From Leptothoe spongobia TAU-MAC 1115 (GTDB taxonomy: Bacteria; Cyanobacteriota; Cyanobacteriia; Phormidesmidales; Phormidesmidaceae), in assembly GCF_018739885.1 (NCBI RefSeq), contig NZ_JADOES010000002.1:62001-126000 (forward strand): a stretch of DNA of 64,000 bases, written 5' to 3'. The stretch's first letter is position 1. The number at the start of each line of letters is the position of its first letter. The position numbers and the translations under genes were made by a program. The notes beneath the pieces are model-generated. The model did not search any database. It was not told where the DNA came from and saw nothing but the letters and a program-made list of their open reading frames with translations. Of this stretch, positions 34,044 through 42,694 are shown in pieces.

Positions 34044-37000
34044 CTAAGCTAGATCAGCTGACAAAAGGGCAGTGAGTTGAGCGTAGTCATAATTTTCGGC
34101 GAGTTCCTTCAAATGATTAGCCACGGCTACGTCAGACTCTGGCAGTTGATCCAACAGTTTCATCACCTGGCGACCATTAAGTCGCTGTGAGGCTTGTTTG
34201 ATATCGGTTAACCAGCCTGCAGGCATAGTGGACAGGGCTTGGATAATGGCACTAGATGGGACCAGGTCGTTGGTACCCTGGGCCAGGTCCCCTAAAGCTT
34301 GCACGGTGGGTGCGGCTGCACGATTGATGGCTGGGACAGCAGGGTCTAATATGACTTCTGGTATTATTTCTGGGGGCAATGATTCCAGTTCCTCAGCGGT
34401 ACTTTGGCTCTGAACTGTGAAAGCAAATACCGTTCCTTGTCCGAGTTGGCTGGTAACCCGAAACTCTCCTCCCATTAGTTTGACAAACTGTTCACTAATA
34501 GATAAACCTAACCCAGTGCCTGTTTTGGATTTAGTTCCACTGTCGGTTTGTTCAAAGGGTACAAATAATTTGGGTAGTTCATCGGCGGCAATGCCTTCGC
34601 CGGTATCTTCCACACTAAATTCTAAGCATGGCTGATTAACCTCAAGGCAAGGACGCACTCGCACACCGATGTGGCCTTGATTCGTGAATTTGAGTGCATT
34701 ACTCAGGAGATTTAACAAGACCTGACGGATCTTTTTCTCATCACCGATAAACTGGTGCGGGACATCTGGGGCAGTCTCTATAAAAAATTGTAATCCTTTC
34801 TGTTCCACCCGTAGCTGAAAGAGCGCCTGAATGGTTTCTGTTAATTGACCAATCTCAAATAGACTCTCGTTTAAGGGTTGTTTACCCGCTTCTAGTTTAG
34901 AAAGTTCCAAGATGTCATTGATCAAGTTCAGCAGGTGCTCCCCACTATGGCGAATCAGATTCAAGCGTTTCTGGTGAGTTTCTGTCAGGTCTGCATCCCT
35001 AGCCATAATCTGACTAAAGCCAATAATCGAGTTGAGGGGTGTGCGTAACTCGTGGCTCATGTTGGCCAGAAACTTGCCTTTAGCCTGGCTGGCCATCTCG
35101 GCCTCATCCCTGGCAAACTTAAGTTCAACAGTGCGTTCAGCTACTTTTTGCTCCAGGGTGGTATAAAGCTGTGAGTTTTCCAATGAGATGGCAATTTGGG
35201 TGGAGAGTAGACTCAAAACCTGCAAACGATCATGGGTAAAAGCGCTTTCCACTAGATTGTTTTCTAAGTACAACACCCCGATCAGTTTCCCCTGATGCAC
35301 TAGAGGTGTACAGAGAACAGATTTGAGCTGGTGCTGCTGAATGTAAGGATCTTGGGCAAAGTCGGCAAATTGCTCAGCGGCATCGGGTGCGATCGCATTG
35401 GCTAATACCACACTATTCTGGGTGCGCACCACATAGTTAAACAGTCCCATGGGAATCCGTCCTGCCAAAGGGACTCCCATCAGTACTCGAATGGGGGTAT
35501 TAATCTCTCCAGTGGCTTCGATCGTAAACTGTCCTTGGGTTTCAAGGATCAGATGGGCGGTCTGCGCTCCAGCATTTTCCATCACCACCGTCATCAGCTG
35601 AGACAATAGTTTTTCCAGTACAATTTCTTGACCAATGGATTGAGTCGCTTTCAGCAGGGACTGGAAGTCTAAGGTTTCTGTACCCGATGAGAGGCTAAAT
35701 TCTACCGCCGTAGACTGGGCATTAAAAATGGATGATCGAGTTGTTTGGGTAGGCGTTGCTAACAGGTTAGGATATCGCTGCTGTAGCTGTTTTACCTTGG
35801 CCTGGGCACCCCAGAGTTGATAGGCATACTGAGCTTTGCGCAGATAGCTCTGGGCAAATTCTCGTTTGCCCTGGGCCAGCCAAAATCGAGCCGCTAGTTC
35901 ATTCGTCAGTCCTTCTTCTTGAACAAATCCCTGAGCAGCGGCAGCCGATATGGCCCGATCGTAATGTTCATAAGCATGCCAGGGACGATTATGCAGACGA
36001 GCCAGTTCTGCTTCCACTAGCCATACCTTATGGAGAAAGTTGTCTGGACAGCTGTCCGCCCAGCCTTGAAGTTCTTGTTGCAGGGTCGTAATTTCTGCAA
36101 GGTAGTCAGTTTGTTGCTGGGGCGCAGCATCTGGATATAGCTGCATCAGGATCAGGGTAGTATAAAGCGTTAATTCTGCATTGGATACCACTCCGAGAAT
36201 ATAGCTCTGATGCTCCTTAGCTTGTCGAGCATAATTCAGCGCCTGGTCAAATTGTCCGGCCAAATACCCCACAATGGCCTGAAGGATATAATAACGGCAG
36301 AGACCACTAAAGCTTTTGTTGGCTTGACACGTTTGCCCATAGGTTTCTCCGTCTGGATGGGTTGTTAACAAGGGGTGCCCTTCTCCAGCGGTTGTTAGTA
36401 GTTGTTCTAGGGCTAATTCATAGCCCCGTAATGCATCGATGGCCCACTGATTTTTATGCTGGCGACAGAATTGTAACGACTTCTGTAACTCTGTTGCTAA
36501 CTCCTCTAGATTTTTACCTTGGAAGAATAGATTAGAAACTCGATAGCTGATGGTATAGCCCACATATTGTAATTCTCCAGATTCCAATCCGGCCTGGGCT
36601 CCGGTCTGGTTAATGGCGTCCGCCTGGTTTACATGCTTCACCCAGGAATGGACAAAGTTGCTCAAAATAAAGCAGGCCCGTGATTGTTGCGTCAGATCAT
36701 CGTAGCGTTCACTCAAGGCGAGCGCCACTTCACAAGCGTCATAGCTGTCACCATAGTTTTTCAGCACCGAACCCAGCAGGGTGCCATAGTTGGAATATCC
36801 ATAGCAGGACTCGGCTACATTGCCGTATTTCAGGAATAGGTTAATGGAAAGTACCACCACAATTTGCCAGATGGTTTGGTTATAGCGATAGGCCGCCGAC
36901 CCCAGGTTCGAGAGGATTTTAACGGCCAGTTTTTGTTCCGGTTCAACAATCTCAGGTAAATCGATCAAGGCGCGAATGGAGCGGCTGCCTAACTGGGTTT

Positions 37001-39686
37001 GAATCTGTCGGTATCCCTGGTTAAAGGCGGCTGTAAAGTTATCCTCTGGAAAGTCAATGTCAAAAAGTTTTAGCGCCTGCCGACCATACTCCAGAGCCAT
37101 GGCATACTCAGTTTGAACAGTAGACTGCACTACCAGTAAGTTGTAGGCCTCGGCTCGTTCGATAACAGTTTTTCCTTGCTCTAAAACAGTCTCTAAAATT
37201 TGACGAGAGACATCGAAATTTCCCAACAGGTACTCTACCTCAGCCTGGGCTTGATGCAGGGCTAGCGTGAGTGGGTAATGATCTTGCCAACTAGCGACCG
37301 GCAAACACTCTAGGCCAATGCAGAGATAGGTGTGAGCAGGTTCGTAAGCAATGGCCCCCTTGGCCTTTTGAGCTGCCTTTAAGTTGAGCTGAGCCAGGTC
37401 CAGAGGAAAATCAGCCTGGGTGTTTTGGGTCCGTCCCAGGTTCAGGTGCCGCACAATATCCGGCAGCTTTTCGTTCCATTCAGCCTCAGGGGTCGTTTGT
37501 TTGAGCAGTTGTCCAATGGAAAGATGGCGCTGCTGCTTTTGGGTATCGTCCATGGCATCATAGGCGGCCTGATGCACTCGATCGTGTAAGAAGCGATAGT
37601 CTTGTATGAGCAAACCCACATCGGGATCTGAGGTGGTTAAAATCAACCCGGCCCGAACGGCTATCATCAGGGATTGAGCCAGCTCTGAGGCCGTTTTCCC
37701 AGACACAATGGTGAGGGTGTGGAGCTCAAAGGTGGTGCCGATACAGGCGGCATCCCAGAGTACCTGCTGAGTTGGGTGGGGTAGCTTTTGCAGCTTAGCC
37801 ATCATTAACTCCACCACATTGTCAGTGATGTTTTGGGCTTGAATGGTGGGAATATCCCATTGCCACTGACCCTGGCGAGGACTGAAATAAAGCAGATTGT
37901 CAGTGGCTAGGGTCTTGAGAAATTCATTAATAAAGAAGGGATTGCCATTGGTTTTAACGGTAATCAACTGGGCCAGGGGGAGCACCGTTGCCGGATGATC
38001 ACAGCGAAAGGTCTCGGTCAGCAGTGTCTGGATGTGAGTCACCGACAGGGGCGATAATGTCAGCTCATGGACTTGCAGTCCCTCATCCTGCAGCGCCTGT
38101 AGGGTGTGCATTAAGGGATGGGTGGAACTAACCTCGTTATCGCGATAAGCCCCGATTAATAGATGAGATTTCAGCTCAGGATTGGTCAAAATGAGCTGGA
38201 TGAGCTGGAGACTGGCGGTATCGGCCCACTGTAAATCATCGAGAAAAATAACCAGGGGATGGGTGCGATCGCTAAATACCTGGATAAAACGTTGAAACAC
38301 CAGGTTAAAGCGGTTGCGAGTTTCCGTTGGACCCAACTGGGCAACGGCAGGTTGGGGACCGAGGATCAACGCCAGATCGGGAATGACCTCCACAATCACC
38401 TGACCATTTTTACCCAGGGCCTGGGTGAGTTTGGCTTTCCAGTCCTGGAGACGGGCCTCGTCTTCAGTCAATAACAGCCTGATTAAATTTTTAAAGGCAT
38501 CTGTTACCGCAGAATAAGGGGTATCGCGCTGAAGCTGGTTAAATTTACCCGTGATAAAGTAGCCTTTTCTTTCAGTAATGGGCTTATGGATTTCCTGTAC
38601 CAGTGCTGACTTACCAATGCCAGACTTACCCGTTACCAACAGCAGTGCAGTCTTTTCTGTCTGGGTGACCTGATCAAAAATCTGTAGCAATTGGTCCACT
38701 TCAGCACTACGACCATAGAGCTTCTGGGGAATTCTCAGTTGGTGAGAGCGATCCTGACTCGCTAGCGTAAACGACTGCACAGTGCCTGTCGTCTCTAGCT
38801 GATCTAAGCAGCGTTCTAAATCTGCCTGGAGTCCCTGGGCACTTTGGTATCGATCTTCTGCTGTTTTTTGTAGTAACTTTGAGACAATGTTGGCAACAAC
38901 CGTTGGGATCTCGGGGCAATGTTCCTGCAGAGAAGGAGGGGCCTGGGCTAAATGCTGGTGCAGGAGTTCCAGACGATCGTTAGCCCAAAACGGGAGTCGT
39001 TGGGTCAACAGCTCATAAAATGTCACCCCTAGGGAATAAAAATCCGTACGGTAGTCTAGAAATCGATTCATGCGACCCGTTTGTTCAGGCGAAATATAGG
39101 CCAGGGTCCCTTCCACCACGTCTGAACGTTCTAGACGAATGCTGGTCTGAGGCAGTTGGGTGGCAATGCCAAAGTCAATGATTTTGACCTGTCCCGATGC
39201 CGCATTAAAAACAATATTGGCAGGGTTGATATCTTTGTGAATAACATTGGCATTGTGGATATATCCCAGGGCCTGGGCGATTTTAATGGCCAGGGGCAAA
39301 AACACCTGTAAAGGCATGGGTCCTGCCTTGAGATGGCTGCGCAGGGACTCTCCACCGAAGTCCTCTAATATGATGGCCTGGGTCTTTCCATAGGGTTCTA
39401 GTCCGTAGGCTTGAATAATAAACTGAGCGGCATCAGGGGAAGACGTTGCATGATCGTGATCAGACTGGTTGCGGACACTGTCCGTCAGGTAGTGAATGAT
39501 GTCATATTCTTGACGAAAACGCGCTAGCACCTTTGGCGGTGGATACTCTTGCCTGAGTTGTTTAATAATGACAGACGTTTTATCCTTCAGCCCCTGGGTG
39601 TCAGCCTGCATCGTTGCCCGATAAACCAGAGCATGGGCGCTTTCGTGGAGTTTAGCGTGGATGTGATAGGGAGATGATTGAAGCAA
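34044..39686 (-). CDS. Giant Ser/Thr protein kinase - AAA ATPase - GAF - histidine kinase fusion
   Basis: 1880 residues. The N-terminal Ser/Thr kinase domain (1-290) has VIIKQLRQEY (ATP Lys), HKDINPANIVF near residue 150 (an HRD-like loop in which R is K), and KIIDFGIA. An AAA/STAND-type ATPase follows with P-loop VTGKSGIGKSALVQEI (~345) and Walker B-like LVIFLDDLQWAD. A long TPR-like helical region spans ~640-1300. GAF is at ~1335-1490. HisKA has [20 protein letters not shown] (His near 1548), and HATPase has IRQVLLNLLSNALKF, VEDTGEGI and GTGLGLSI. The C-terminal helical tail resembles that of the hybrid kinase at 30074. No membrane helix is present. The domain order is the known cyanobacterial trifunctional kinase type, an integrator of cytosolic signals; substrates are unknown. 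Confidence 0.92.
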   Translation of the reverse strand: MLQSSPYHIHAKLHESAHALVYRATMQADTQGLKDKTSVIIKQLRQEYPPPKVLARFRQEYDIIHYLTDSVRNQSDHDHATSSPDAAQFIIQAYGLEPYGKTQAIILEDFGGESLRSHLKAGPMPLQVFLPLAIKIAQALGYIHNANVIHKDINPANIVFNAASGQVKIIDFGIATQLPQTSIRLERSDVVEGTLAYISPEQTGRMNRFLDYRTDFYSLGVTFYELLTQRLPFWANDRLELLHQHLAQAPPSLQEHCPEIPTVVANIVSKLLQKTAEDRYQSAQGLQADLERCLDQLETTGTVQSFTLASQDRSHQLRIPQKLYGRSAEVDQLLQIFDQVTQTEKTALLLVTGKSGIGKSALVQEIHKPITERKGYFITGKFNQLQRDTPYSAVTDAFKNLIRLLLTEDEARLQDWKAKLTQALGKNGQVIVEVIPDLALILGPQPAVAQLGPTETRNRFNLVFQRFIQVFSDRTHPLVIFLDDLQWADTASLQLIQLILTNPELKSHLLIGAYRDNEVSSTHPLMHTLQALQDEGLQVHELTLSPLSVTHIQTLLTETFRCDHPATVLPLAQLITVKTNGNPFFINEFLKTLATDNLLYFSPRQGQWQWDIPTIQAQNITDNVVELMMAKLQKLPHPTQQVLWDAACIGTTFELHTLTIVSGKTASELAQSLMIAVRAGLILTTSDPDVGLLIQDYRFLHDRVHQAAYDAMDDTQKQQRHLSIGQLLKQTTPEAEWNEKLPDIVRHLNLGRTQNTQADFPLDLAQLNLKAAQKAKGAIAYEPAHTYLCIGLECLPVASWQDHYPLTLALHQAQAEVEYLLGNFDVSRQILETVLEQGKTVIERAEAYNLLVVQSTVQTEYAMALEYGRQALKLFDIDFPEDNFTAAFNQGYRQIQTQLGSRSIRALIDLPEIVEPEQKLAVKILSNLGSAAYRYNQTIWQIVVVLSINLFLKYGNVAESCYGYSNYGTLLGSVLKNYGDSYDACEVALALSERYDDLTQQSRACFILSNFVHSWVKHVNQADAINQTGAQAGLESGELQYVGYTISYRVSNLFFQGKNLEELATELQKSLQFCRQHKNQWAIDALRGYELALEQLLTTAGEGHPLLTTHPDGETYGQTCQANKSFSGLCRYYILQAIVGYLAGQFDQALNYARQAKEHQSYILGVVSNAELTLYTTLILMQLYPDAAPQQQTDYLAEITTLQQELQGWADSCPDNFLHKVWLVEAELARLHNRPWHAYEHYDRAISAAAAQGFVQEEGLTNELAARFWLAQGKREFAQSYLRKAQYAYQLWGAQAKVKQLQQRYPNLLATPTQTTRSSIFNAQSTAVEFSLSSGTETLDFQSLLKATQSIGQEIVLEKLLSQLMTVVMENAGAQTAHLILETQGQFTIEATGEINTPIRVLMGVPLAGRIPMGLFNYVVRTQNSVVLANAIAPDAAEQFADFAQDPYIQQHQLKSVLCTPLVHQGKLIGVLYLENNLVESAFTHDRLQVLSLLSTQIAISLENSQLYTTLEQKVAERTVELKFARDEAEMASQAKGKFLANMSHELRTPLNSIIGFSQIMARDADLTETHQKRLNLIRHSGEHLLNLINDILELSKLEAGKQPLNESLFEIGQLTETIQALFQLRVEQKGLQFFIETAPDVPHQFIGDEKKIRQVLLNLLSNALKFTNQGHIGVRVRPCLEVNQPCLEFSVEDTGEGIAADELPKLFVPFEQTDSGTKSKTGTGLGLSISEQFVKLMGGEFRVTSQLGQGTVFAFTVQSQSTAEELESLPPEIIPEVILDPAVPAINRAAAPTVQALGDLAQGTNDLVPSSAIIQALSTMPAGWLTDIKQASQRLNGRQVMKLLDQLPESDVAVANHLKELAENYDYAQLTALLSADLA

Positions 39687-39770
39687 AGCACCATACTCCG
39701 TAACAGGTTGCTGTCATAGACCGGGGATAGCTTAAATCATACTGAACTTTCATATTCTTAAACCTGAAGT

Positions 39771-39841
39771 AATACGAAATCCTGACTGATAGCACCCGAT
39801 ATCGAAGGGCACCCACAAAGGGATGTCCCTACAGCATTGGC
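39771..39841. repeat. Interspersed repeat R3, copy 2
   Basis: AATACGAAATCCTGACTGAT, AGCACCCGATATCGAAGGGC and ACCCACAAAGGGATGTCCCT match 7132-7200. Confidence 0.8.
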
Positions 39842-39935
39842 GTAAGCGTTCAGTAAAACGTGGCTTTGGTATCCATCAGAAGATTGCTTAATAGGCCTAA
39901 TCTCATTGAAAATGTTATCTTGACTCCGATTCGAA

Positions 39936-39965
39936 TACCCCGATTGGCGTTAATCAATCGGGGTT
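39936..39965. terminator. 10-bp perfect hairpin in the kinase/RTX intergenic region
   Basis: ACCCCGATTG and CAATCGGGGT pair perfectly around GCGTTAAT, followed by TCAATT. No gene ends on the plus strand just before it, so it may be a relic terminator or an operator. The gap 39687-40245 otherwise holds repeat R3 and the RTX promoter. Confidence 0.45.
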
Positions 39966-40080
39966 CAATTATTTAAAGACACAACAGCTTACCCCGTATC
40001 TGTTGAATCTACCTTCTCTTTCTAAAAGTGTGATCTACTCCATCCCCCTGCTATGTAATAGATCACCAGTTACTCCAAAC

Positions 40081-40157
40081 TCTGCATAAACCTGACTATT
40101 TCCCTGAATAAACCTGAACATTCCAGTATTTTTTCTACCAGCCATTTCCATCATCAT
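40081..40157 (+). promoter_or_regulatory. CCTGAA-type promoter, copy 3 (for the RTX gene at 40246)
   Basis: Half-sites TCTGCA (40081), CCTGAC (40091), CCTGAA (40103) and CCTGAA (40113) are spaced 10, 12 and 10. CATTCCAGTATTTTTTCTAC follows. CATCAT lies at 40152-40157, 39 bases after the start of the last half-site. The leader to the ATG is about 80 bases. Confidence 0.72.
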
Positions 40158-40245
40158 TAACCCATACCGAATAAGTGAAGGCCACCCCTAAATCATTCGG
40201 TTTGTCACAGCATTTTCAAGACAAAAACTTTAAGGAGTCACACAA

Positions 40246-41025
40246 ATGTCTTTTGTAATAGGCGACGCTCTTCTAGAAAGCACTGTTGAATATCCCATTG
40301 TCACGGGCACCGATTTGGATGAAACAATTATCGGAGTCGATATTAATGATGTACTTCGAGGTGGCGGTGGTAATGATTATATTTTAGGTGGTGCAGGTAA
40401 TGACACCATTGAAGGCGAGGGCGACCATGACACTCTTTTTGGCGAAGAGGGAAGCGATAATATCTATGGTGGTGAAGGCAATGATAGGATCTTTGGTGGC
40501 TTAGGGAATGATGGCCTTTTTGGCAATGAAGGCAATGACACCATCAAGGGCGGTGAAGGCAATGATTTTCTGTCTGGCGATCAGGGCGCGGATGAGCTCA
40601 GAGGAGAGATGGGAGACGATATTCTCTCGGGTGGCAGTGAGAATGATCTTCTCCGAGGCGGCAAAGGAGATGATCGGCTGCTTGGTGGTAGTGAAAACGA
40701 TATCTTGATTGGTGGCAGTGGTACAGACACCTTAACCGGAGGCAGTGGCCAGGATACATTTGTATTCAAGGGGAAAGATTTGTACTATGACAGCGTTTTG
40801 AGATCCAGCACAACAGACGTGATTACTGACTTCAGTGTGACTGAAGGAGATATGCTCCAGATCGATCAAGATGCATATCAGATTCGCTCAATGGACGACT
40901 TCTTTACAGTTAGCTTAGGCGGTGGTGATGTTCTCTTGGGATATCGAGGCATTGAAATAGCAGTCTTCGAAGGGGGCATAGAGGGCAGTTATGCAGGTAT
41001 CAGCGAGCTAGTCACCTTGGTGTAA
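40246..41025 (+). CDS. RTX (hemolysin-type calcium-binding) repeat protein
   Basis: 259 residues; TAAGGAG precedes ATG 40246. Residues ~35-170 are about fifteen nonapeptides of the GGxGxDxhx type (GGGGNDYILGGAGNDTIEG; GGEGNDRIFGGLGNDGLFG), which form a Ca2+-stabilised beta-roll. The C-terminal ~75 residues (TDTLTGGSGQDTFVFKGKDL, DVITDFSVTEGDMLQID) end in a hydrophobic tail, typical of an uncleaved type I secretion signal. There is no Sec signal and no catalytic domain, so this is likely a secreted structural or S-layer/matrix protein. No type I transporter is in the window. The next 0.6 kb carries a broken paralogue. Confidence 0.9.
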   Translation: MSFVIGDALLESTVEYPIVTGTDLDETIIGVDINDVLRGGGGNDYILGGAGNDTIEGEGDHDTLFGEEGSDNIYGGEGNDRIFGGLGNDGLFGNEGNDTIKGGEGNDFLSGDQGADELRGEMGDDILSGGSENDLLRGGKGDDRLLGGSENDILIGGSGTDTLTGGSGQDTFVFKGKDLYYDSVLRSSTTDVITDFSVTEGDMLQIDQDAYQIRSMDDFFTVSLGGGDVLLGYRGIEIAVFEGGIEGSYAGISELVTLV

Positions 41026-41076
41026 TGATTCTGTCCTTATCATCCACACCGCATAACAACTGAGCGCTTAGTTGTT

Positions 41077-41623
41077 ATGCGCTCAGCAACTGGTAAATAT
41101 CAAAGTAGAAAGATGTTGACTTTATCACAACCAGTCAAAGTATCTAGAAAGAGCGCAAAAGTTAATGCCCCAACTGTTGGAATTGATACTCTATGCAATA
41201 CCAATCGCTTTGTGGTAGCGATAACTATTTCAGAACTTCGAAGGGAGATGATTATCTCTTTGGTGGCAATGGCGATGACTTTCTCTTTGGGGCTCGGGAC
41301 AATGATATTTTACTAGGTGGTAATGGCGATGATATCGTGAATGGCCGCAAAGAGGATGATATTCTCATTGGCGGTCATGGTGCAGACATGTTTGTCTTTA
41401 ATAAAGCTGTGGATGCTGGGATTGACGCATTCTTGACTTTGACTATGGTGAAGGCGATCGCATCCAGATTGACCAGGACAGGTTTGGTATCGGCAGTAAG
41501 ACCACCGACGTGACCTTTAATGCTGCGACGGGTGAGTTGTTTGTGGCTGGAGTGGGGAATGCGATCTCAATCCTGGAAAATCAATCTGGTTTTGCAGTGG
41601 ATACCAGTGTTGTACTGGTTTAG
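41077..41623 (+). pseudogene. Frameshifted RTX paralogue
   Basis: The recognisable parts lie in different frames. The N-terminal SAKVNAPTVGIDTLCNTN is in the frame of 41077. RTX repeats (TSKGDDYLFGGNGDDFLFG; DILLGGNGDDIVNG; HGADMFVFN) are in the frame of 41193. The C-terminal ILDFDYGEGDRIQIDQDRFG, continuing to SGFAVDTSVVLV with stop at 41623, is in a third register. Breaks are inferred at roughly 41190-41215 and 41425-41435. Without the shifts it would be a protein of about 180 residues like its intact neighbour, with fewer repeats. It is probably a tandem duplicate that decayed. Confidence 0.75.
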
Positions 41624-41675
41624 TGTGATCCACCTCAATCCTCTGCCATAACAAAGATCACCCATTTCCCAAACA

Positions 41676-41752
41676 CCTGAATAAACCTGATCTTTTTTCT
41701 GAATATATCCGAACTTTTCAGGATTTTTTCCACCAAAGTCTTTTGCCACAGT
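41676..41752 (+). promoter_or_regulatory. CCTGAA-type promoter, copy 4 (for the Coq4-like gene at 41783)
   Basis: Half-sites CCTGAA (41676), CCTGAT (41686), TCTGAA (41698) and TCCGAA (41708) are spaced 10, 12 and 10. CTTTTCAGGATTTTTTCCAC follows. CACAGT lies at 41747-41752, again 39 bases after the start of the last half-site. The leader would be about 25 bases, and ATGGAGA provides the ribosome site. Confidence 0.72.
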
Positions 41753-41782
41753 AGGAGTGGCGAAAGATGGAGACCCAAAAGT

Positions 41783-42619
41783 ATGACTTCCTTCAGCTCT
41801 TCTATTTCTGATATCTATGACATTAAATCTCTAAATAATTACGACATCCAAAGAGCAAATGATAATCCTCCTGAAGCCAGCTTGGCTAGCCGAGGTGCCT
41901 ACGAATATTCAAATCAAGTTGTTAATCCTTTCCGTTTTGCTCGCTCTTGCTGGCGCGTAATTCAAGATTTATCACGCACTGAGGACTTTATTATTCTTCA
42001 AGCTACATTTGCCCAGTCAAGATGGTTATCATGGCTTGCTAAATGGGACCAGGTTACCCAACAACTATCCAGCGATGTTCGGATTAAACATGCGCTAGAG
42101 ACACGTCCGCGTCTAGGCTGGATTGACTTGACTAGATTGGCAGAACTGCCGCCAGGCAGCTTGGGCAAAACGTTGGCAGAACACATGACTCAAAAAGAAC
42201 TAAATCCTAATATCGTTGCACCACTACCTGCTGTGGATGCGGCTAGTTTTGTCATGGCACATTTTGTAGAAACCCATGACATCTGGCATGTGGTGACAGG
42301 ATATGGCAGCGATAAGCTAGGTGAAATCTCTTTATTTGCTTTCTATGCGGCTCAGTTTCAGACAGCACCACACATTATTTTGGGGCTGGGTGTAATGTTA
42401 CTAAACACCATCTTTTTCCAACCATCTAATTTTCGACAACGATTAGATGCGTTCCAATTAGGTTGGCGGACAGGGATGTCGGCGAACTCCCTTTTTGGTT
42501 ACGATTGGGCCCAGCAATGGAGTAGGCCGTTACCAGAAATCCGTAAAAATCTATGCCTGCCAGAGCATCCCACTGTCGTTGGGGAAGGTATTCAAACTGC
42601 GGCAAGAGCGACTCTGTAA
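41783..42619 (+). CDS. Coq4-family protein
   Basis: 278 residues. The zinc motif of Coq4 is complete: HDIWHVVTGYGSDKLGE, i.e. H-D-x2-H-x11-E, near residues 166-182. It is preceded by LPPGSLGKTLAEHM and followed by QFRQRLDAFQLGWRTG-like helical segments, as in the family. In eukaryotes and proteobacteria Coq4 acts in ubiquinone synthesis. Cyanobacteria make plastoquinone instead, so this paralogue probably serves another lipid or quinone step. The sulfotransferase 75 bases downstream, probably co-transcribed, suggests a modified lipid or secondary metabolite. The gene carries the CCTGAA-type promoter. Confidence 0.82.
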   Translation: MTSFSSSISDIYDIKSLNNYDIQRANDNPPEASLASRGAYEYSNQVVNPFRFARSCWRVIQDLSRTEDFIILQATFAQSRWLSWLAKWDQVTQQLSSDVRIKHALETRPRLGWIDLTRLAELPPGSLGKTLAEHMTQKELNPNIVAPLPAVDAASFVMAHFVETHDIWHVVTGYGSDKLGEISLFAFYAAQFQTAPHIILGLGVMLLNTIFFQPSNFRQRLDAFQLGWRTGMSANSLFGYDWAQQWSRPLPEIRKNLCLPEHPTVVGEGIQTAARATL

Positions 42620-42694
42620 TAAATCTTTCAATGTCCTCTGGCAAAAGTACGATATTTCTTGATCTAGGATTTATCCCGTGACCTGTCCTAAATT

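Noticed and set aside
39740..39775. A fifth CCTGAA-type promoter (ACTGAA and CCTGAA 22 bases apart)
   Set aside because: The intermediate half-sites, the T-rich block and the -10-like hexamer are missing, and the orientation points to no nearby start.
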